This document shows, in pieces, positions 58,725-64,000 of a stretch of 64,000 bases of DNA. Position 1 is the first letter of the stretch; each line of letters opens with the position of its first letter. This stretch comes from Elmis aenea (Eukaryota > Arthropoda > Insecta > Coleoptera > Elmidae): positions 10,482,640-10,546,639 of the forward strand of contig OX393581.1 in the NCBI GenBank assembly GCA_947652605.1, written 5' to 3'. The notes under the pieces were generated by a model. It had not been told where the DNA came from. It made no database searches and saw only the letters and a program-made list of their open reading frames with translations. The position numbers and the translations under genes were made by a program.

Positions 58725-59700
58725 TAAAAGATACCTAGTGCCATTTACTTATTTTAAGTCGAATACAATTTAAAAAATTACTCTTGAACCAGATTGTAAT
58801 AAAAATATTTAACAAAAAGTTTGAAAACTGTAAAAAAATTAATTTATTACAAGTTTTGGTGCCACTTTGTTGTGGGCCGAGGTAAATTATAATCCTGGAT
58901 GGAAAGAAGCAGATTGAGCCTGAAGAATTACATACATCAGATATTTGTGTGTTCGTGAATGAATTCTTTGATATTGAATGATATTTTAGATGCTCTACAA
59001 CCCCATAAAGAATTAAAAATGATTACATTAAAACTGCGTTACACATAAATCTTTACCAAAGAAAAATTAAGTTTATTTACAATTCCAACCCTAATTTGAG
59101 GCACTTTAAGTTGTCCAAAAAGACAATTTTGAGTGCCTTTTAGAAGGGTAGAAATTGTACATAAAATAATATTTTATTACTGAATTGTTATATGTTGGCA
59201 ACATTGGACAAGAGACCTGAAATTTTACAGTCACGGGATTTTCGATAGGTAGAAAAATTGGGAGGGAGGGGTGATCCATGAACATTAAAAAATATATTTA
59301 ATGGCTTTTAAGGGTTATCATGTTTAAACTTGCAACCTTACAATTTAATATTTGTAGCCTTTTAATTCAATATTTGTAGCCTTTTATTGGTTCCAATTGT
59401 AAACCATCTTAATATAACCTCTGTTCGACGCCTTCTGCGATTATAACCACTGCTTGCTGATTTCTTTACCAAGTCATGTTGACCCTAATTAAATCTCTTT
59501 GTAAAAATGTTAAGTTTTGCCTTAGATTTGCATCTGTTTGCCCTTGTATTGTCATATCGTCTGTAAAAACTGACTAACCTAATAACATGCCTAACCTAAC
59601 CGTATCCATGTCGGGAAGGGTACATACAAAACTATACATTTCTTTGTATTTCGAATACAACAAAGCAAAACTCTACTAGCGTGACAAATAAATGCAGGAC
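58725..59700. other. No recognisable gene
   Basis: AT-rich. A direct repeat 'tttgtagccttttattggtt'/'tttgtagccttttaattc' lies near 59350-59392. No coding motif. Confidence 0.35.
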
Positions 59701-59714
59701 TATGTAACATACGA

Positions 59715-60321
59715 ATGTGCATTTCTCTTTCTCCTAAAGAACTGGAAGTGTGGCGGATAAAAGTTTGCACAAAGGCATCATCGTTGCAGATGAATGCAAT
59801 TACTCCACACGTTTTAAGTCACTTTTTCGTCTTTGGAATTAACTGTCACACGGCATCAATAGTTTTGCAGTTTGTTAAAAAGCACATCAACGAATATTCC
59901 TGTTCATGCTTTTAATTAGTTGCGTTGTACAACTCCACATTAATAAAAGCTACAAAACATCAAACGGCTTTAAGCTCGTGTTCCATTGTATTATTAAATG
60001 TATCAATGTTTTATTTCTCTATACAGCGATATTTTCTATTAAGCTTTTGTGAAATTGAAAATGTTATAATTAGTTATTGCTTTGTTCGGTGTGCTTCATT
60101 AGTTTCACGAACACAAAGTTTCATATTAACAGTTTTATTTGATGTACAACAAAGCAGGTGTAATCATTTGTAAGCATTTTTTTCTGACTATTTTAAAGTT
60201 TAATGTAATGTTATTAATACTTTTAGGAAATAACTTTAGGTTGGATATATTTGGCCTATACTTTGTAATATCAGTTTTAATTTGCCTTAATTTTATACTA
60301 ACTATAACTAGTACAATATAA
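59715..60321 (+). other. Cluster of short plus-strand open frames, unidentified
   Basis: Three frames follow each other on the plus strand (59715-59915, 59925-60173, 60139-60321). The last ends FGLYFVISVLICLNFILT, which is hydrophobic enough for one membrane segment, and a polypyrimidine/AG (acttttag at 60221-60228) precedes it. This could be the last exon of a membrane-protein gene, or chance in T-rich DNA. An AATAAA lies near 60355 and again at 60372. I would not annotate a gene from this alone. Confidence 0.15.
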
Positions 60322-60324
60322 AAC

Positions 60325-60860
60325 CAGCATCGAATACTTAAATGACTTATGTAAATAAAAGTTCGTGTTAAAATAAATCGTATGTTGTTTTTTATTTATG
60401 TGACTAAGATGTTGTTACCTGTAGTAATGACTAAAGGCAGAATGGCCAGAATCATTCTTTTAGTTTAGTTTTTTTTTTTGTGAAGTAAACATATCTAAAA
60501 TTCTTTATTTTATATTTACATGGCACCATTACAGACTAAGTAATTTTTGTTGGCAACATATACCTAACGTCGCGTCGTCCAAATGGGTATAAGTTTCATA
60601 AATAATAAACTATGCAAGTGATGAAGTAATTTTACCCAAAGAGAAAAGTTACTTAAACTAACAGTATTTCGAGCAGGTAAATAACAAAATTAAAGAAAAA
60701 CGAATAAATGACAACTGGGAGACAGTTGTTTAATGTCAAATGTGTATTGCCAGTGTTTTAGAGTAGCAAGACAAATGTTTATATAATTTTACTGATCTAT
60801 TTTGGTAAGATACACACTGAATGTAAAATCTTAACAAAATACAGAATACGGCAAATCCCA
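60325..60860. other. No recognisable gene
   Basis: AT-rich sequence leading into the tandem-repeat element. Confidence 0.3.
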
Positions 60861-60865
60861 GGTAT

Positions 60866-62516
60866 TACTGGTAAAATCCTAGAATTTGGCAAAGTGAGGT
60901 GGTAAAATCCAAAATCAGCTTCATTGTTTATTTATTTTTTAAAAAAGCTTTAACCAATCTTTAACCTAACCCTCTACTACTGACCAAACGAATGAGGGTC
61001 AGGTTAAAGTGTAGTTAAAGCTGTTTTTAAACGAAAACAAACGTAAAAACCCTAAATGGAAGCGTTTATAAGCTAATCTTCATTTTCATTGTTTATTTAT
61101 AAAAAAAGCTTTAACCAACCTTTAACCCGACCCTATATTACCGACCAAACGAACGAGGGTCATATTAAAGGTTAAAGTTTTTTTAAAACACAAACGTAAA
61201 AACCCGAAATGGAAGCGTTTAAAAGCTTAGTTTCATTCTCATATTTTTTTAAGCTTTACCCAACCTTCAACCGGTCCTATATTACCGACCAAACGAACGA
61301 GGGTCAGGTTAAAGTGTAGTTAAAGCTGTTTTAAAATGAAAACAAACGTAAGAACCCGAAATGGAACCGTTTATAAGCTAAGCTACATTTTCATTGTTTA
61401 TTTAAAAAAAAAAGCTTTAACCAACCGTTAACCCAACTCTATATTACCGATCAAACGAACGAGGGTCAGGTTAAAGGTTAGTTAAAGATTTTTTTAAGAA
61501 CAAACGTAAAAACCCGAAATGGAAGCGTTTAAAAGCTTAGTTTCATTCTCATCATTTTTTTTAAAGCTTTAACCAACCTTCAACCCGACCAAACGAACGA
61601 GGGTCAGGTTAAAGGTTAGTTAAAGCATTTTTTAAGAACACAAACGTAAAAACCCGAAATGGAAGCGTTTAAAAGCTTAGTGTCATTCCCATCATTTATT
61701 TTTTTTTAAAGCTTTAACCAACCTTCAACCCGATTCTATTTTACCGACCAAAGAACGAGGGTCAGGTTAAAGGTTAATTAAAGCTTTTTTAGAACACAAA
61801 AGTAAAAATACTAAATGGAAGAGTTTAAAAGCTCAGTTTCATTCTTATCATTTGTTTTTTTAAAGCTTTAAGGTCTCTTCACACACATCAGTCACGGCGC
61901 GTCTCCGATCCGTCACCGTTTTGTCTCAGTCATACCCACGATGCCTATTCACACACGTCAGTCAGGCGTCAGGCAATATCGGTAAGAAGAAATAGCAAGT
62001 TAGACTGTCAGACGCCGGATCGGCGCCGGGACTGTGACTGACGGACTGACGAGATATTCGTGACTGCGCCGGACGAGTGTAGATGAATCAACTTAAATTA
62101 CAAGAAAGAATATTTTTTATGACTGACGGTTGACGGAACTGACGGATCGGAGACGCGCCGTGACTGATGTGTGTAAAGAGACCTTTAACCAACCCTCAAT
62201 CCGGCTTTATATTACTGACCAAATGAACGAGGGTCAGGTATAAGGTTAGTTATAGCTCTTTTTAAAATGAAAACAAACGTGAAGCCCAAAATGGAATCGT
62301 TTACAAGCTTAACTTCATTTCTATTATTTATTTTTCAAAAAAGCTTTCACCAACCCTCAACCCTGTCTTAATGACGAAACGAACGAAGGTCAGATAAAAA
62401 AATTGGTTAAAGCTTTTTTTAAATAAAAACAAACGTAAAGCCGAAAATGAAAGCGTTTACAAGAATTTTTAAGACATTTACCACCCAACTTTAGCAAAAC
62501 CTAGGATTTACCAAGT
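60866..62516. mobile_element. TIR-bounded element with palindromic tandem repeat core (family E)
   Basis: Eight units of 144-161 bp start at about 60946, 61107, 61251, 61412, 61564, 61709, 61863 (interrupted by a MITE) and 62341. Each unit has aagctttaaccaacc, a short inverted repeat (accctnta...gagggtcaggttaaag) and a spacer with cgtaaaaacccgaaatggaa. The whole array is flanked by an inverted pair: 'tactggtaaaatcctagaat' (60866) and the complement of 'ctaggatttaccaagt' (62501-62516), about 40 bp at roughly 80 percent identity. A single monomer also occurs at 44053-44130. This organisation resembles MITEs or Helitron-type elements with internal satellite repeats; the class is not determined. 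Confidence 0.82.
61872..62183. mobile_element. 312-bp MITE inserted in the tandem array
   Basis: The ends are ggtctcttcacacacatcag and the complement of ctgatgtgtgtaaagagacc, with inverted homology of about 45 bp (including acggcgcgtctccgatccgt). The target tttaa is duplicated at 61867-61871 and 62184-62188. Sibling repeat units show the uninterrupted site aagctttaaccaacc. GC-rich and CpG-rich compared with the array. The superfamily is uncertain; PIF/Harbinger usually gives 3 bp and piggyBac TTAA. Confidence 0.92.
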
Positions 62517-62529
62517 TTTGGGGTTTTAC

Positions 62530-63420
62530 AGTTACATAAATACATTAAAAATCAAACACACATTAAACAAGAGAGCTAACAGCTCAGATCTGTCTATAAA
62601 ATAAAAACAAAATTAAGAATGAGACACGTGCAGGAAGGGGTGAAAAAAAACAGGTTACAAAAAAATTAAACAAATTATTCACCTGTAATTAAACCTTTTA
62701 ATTTTACAGAGTAATTACTTCAATGTTATCACCATTATTGTTTTATAGTCTTCCGCCGTTAACATGAAAATTATCGTTTAGAATTTCACTTTCATTAAGG
62801 CAATTATACGTAGGAGTGTAATGAAGAACTCAATTTTGTTTGTTTATGAATCACCGAAAATGCCGGGAAAAAAAACAACTCAACAGCTAATGATCGACAA
62901 GGGAACGTACGTGTAATTTGAACCGATGTAGCAAGGAAAAACGTAAAAATATCTACTTTATCTAAACCTTGGAAAACTCGTTACAACATTTTCGGATAAT
63001 ATTACCACTCGCAATTTATGAAAAAATTAGGTTATCATGTTGAATTGGTATTTTTCAAGTAACATGGGTAAACTCATTATCAGTTTATTTCAACAACAAA
63101 GCTTTAATAATTCGAATAACTCACGTTATGCATGGATAAATACAGTTGGTGTAGATTTTGTGGGTAAAGCGTGCACAATGCTTCATTAGCTCTTTCGGAA
63201 AATGTTTGCACTTTGTGTTTCCCAACAATGGACTAGTCCGTACATTCCAAGAACAGTCTGGGCCGCACATCAAACAAAATGTTTTGTAAATATTGGTTGT
63301 ATGCACATAACAAAAACCATGTATGTGGCATGATCAAATAATACCTACTCCGATTGCATATGTTTCTCCGTATTTAGTAAGTGATGTAACATATTCAGTT
63401 GTGTTCATAACCGCTTTGCT
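62530..63420. other. No recognisable gene
   Basis: AT-rich spacer. The short minus frame 63121-63306 has no motif. Confidence 0.3.
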
Positions 63421-63742
63421 CAGTATAAGGCCCCGGCTCCACGTACGATATTTTAACGCATGTATCTGCGTTAAATTGACGGGCAAAAATAGGTAACATT
63501 AGTTTAAATGAGAGGTGGCTCCACGTCCGATAACGGATCGTACTACTTCTGCGTCTTCAAAGTCATAACGCACTTGGACGCAGCTTGTTCCATTTTCAAT
63601 CCGATAAATAATCGAGTCAGTATCGTGACACGCGGCTCCACGTGCGTTGTGCATGCGTCCGTCCTCCTACTCCTACTGGTGACATTGTCTTGTGAATTTT
63701 AATTCTCTTGATTTGCCCGGTTTTGCTATTTTTCACTGCGAA

Positions 63743-63864
63743 ATGTCGGAAATAGATAGCGAAATTTTAATTTTAGAAGTAGAGAAGCATCCAAGCCTGT
63801 ATGATTTAGGCAACGAAAACTATAAAAATAGAACAGTCAAAATGGCAGCATGGATGGATGTTTA
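63743..63864 (+). pseudogene. MADF-domain protein N-terminus (PIF/Harbinger ORF), interrupted
   Basis: From the ATG at 63743 it reads MSEIDSEILILEVEKHPSLY and then DLGNENYKNRTVKMAAWMDV. This is the start of a MADF (Myb/SANT-like in Adf-1) domain, consensus LI.LVE..P.LYD..H..YK.R.....AW..I. In insects this is commonly the DNA-binding accessory protein of PIF/Harbinger transposons, though free-standing MADF genes also exist. An upstream ATG at 63692 in the same frame gives an unrelated leader, so I prefer 63743. After about 41 codons the frame runs into a short palindrome (63865-63909) and stops. The rest of the domain (second and third helices) is not seen before the window ends. Confidence 0.72.
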
Positions 63865-63909
63865 CATTTTTGTCTTGCCAGGGTACTGATCCCTGGTCGG
63901 GACAAAAAT
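63865..63909. repeat. 45-bp palindrome interrupting the MADF frame
   Basis: atttttgtcttgccaggg and ccctggtcgggacaaaaat are inverted copies with a 6-base loop and two to three mismatches. It looks like a tiny insertion footprint or solo MITE core. An intron boundary is less likely, as no GT follows the coding sequence. Confidence 0.6.
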
Positions 63910-64000
63910 ATGAAGTAAATAAATCTTTGATGTGAATTCCATTAAGGTTTCCCCTAGTTCCCAAAGCATGAATACTATCTAAAGAGCACGTTAATGTGTC

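Larger units (their letters stand above)
63429..64000 (+). mobile_element. Left end of a PIF/Harbinger-like element (runs past the window)
   Basis: Begins ggccccggctccacgtacga after TAA (63426-63428), a possible 3-bp target. The phrase ggctccacgt is repeated at about 63435, 63519 and 63633, consistent with subterminal binding repeats. The MADF-type protein fragment within it is the usual second gene of PIF/Harbinger elements. The opposite end is not in the window. Confidence 0.6.

Noticed and set aside
60139..60321. Last exon of a chemoreceptor-like membrane protein
   Set aside because: One hydrophobic stretch and a possible splice acceptor only; no family motif, and T-rich DNA readily yields such peptides.
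60866..62516. CRISPR array
   Set aside because: Repeats are 144-161 bp without short unique spacers, and the genome is eukaryotic with LINE and hAT content.

Overview
The window is AT-rich, intron- or intergenic-like nuclear DNA of a eukaryote, very probably an insect. Coding traces belong to transposon families common in insect genomes: RTE-like and Jockey-like non-LTR retrotransposons, several Tc1/mariner lineages, hAT, and a PIF/Harbinger MADF-type protein. There are also many short elements with TA-CAGGGTG ends. I cannot fix the order from sequence alone. I found no intact host gene, rRNA, tRNA, CRISPR array or bacterial-style operon. The longest open frame is about 120 codons, and every recognisable protein is a broken fragment.

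Layout. 1-11.5 kb: an 8-bp-TSD hAT element (1361-2514), a TA-flanked foldback (2853-3476), a 325-bp near-perfect palindrome (4089-4413), a 140-bp hairpin, a decayed mariner gene (5971-6470), 'family B' (6512-7424), a mariner with both ends (8728-9690) and foldback D1. 12.6-15.3 kb: a hAT element containing a 2.4-kb foldback of family A. 15.3-21.6 kb: two RTE-like and two Jockey-like LINE remnants plus a TIR element (family F). 23-31.8 kb: MITEs, an RTE-like LINE split by a 750-bp mariner-derived element (25846-26595), a Harbinger-like MITE (29092-29661), a foldback with tandem-repeat ends (29961-30828) and another mariner fragment. 33-45 kb: hairpins, hAT miniature elements (34499-34712 and 42316-42719), a small GC-richer open frame (34076-34384) and nested palindromes. 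46.9-53.5 kb: a 238-bp tandem duplication, a 2.2-kb TIR element, the second copy of the 2853 foldback in opposite orientation, and a second family B copy disrupted by insertions. 54-57 kb: a LINE interrupted by foldback D2 and a Harbinger-like MITE. 57.2-58.7 kb: a CpG-richer stretch with a minus-strand open frame, a duplicated segment with repeated AGGTGGCG-type motifs, and a 404-bp hAT element. 60.9-62.5 kb: a palindromic 144-161-bp tandem repeat bounded by inverted repeats and carrying a MITE with a 5-bp TSD. 63.4 kb to the end: the start of a PIF/Harbinger-like element with a MADF-domain fragment.

The region reads as layered transposon insertions. Several insertions can be resolved to the base because target duplications survive, or because removing the insert restores a LINE reading frame. 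The items most worth following are the tandem-repeat-bearing TIR element at 60.9-62.5 kb, the minisatellite-ended foldback at 30 kb, family B with a conserved in-frame C-terminal zinc-binding-like motif, and the shared CAGGGTG terminus across unrelated elements.
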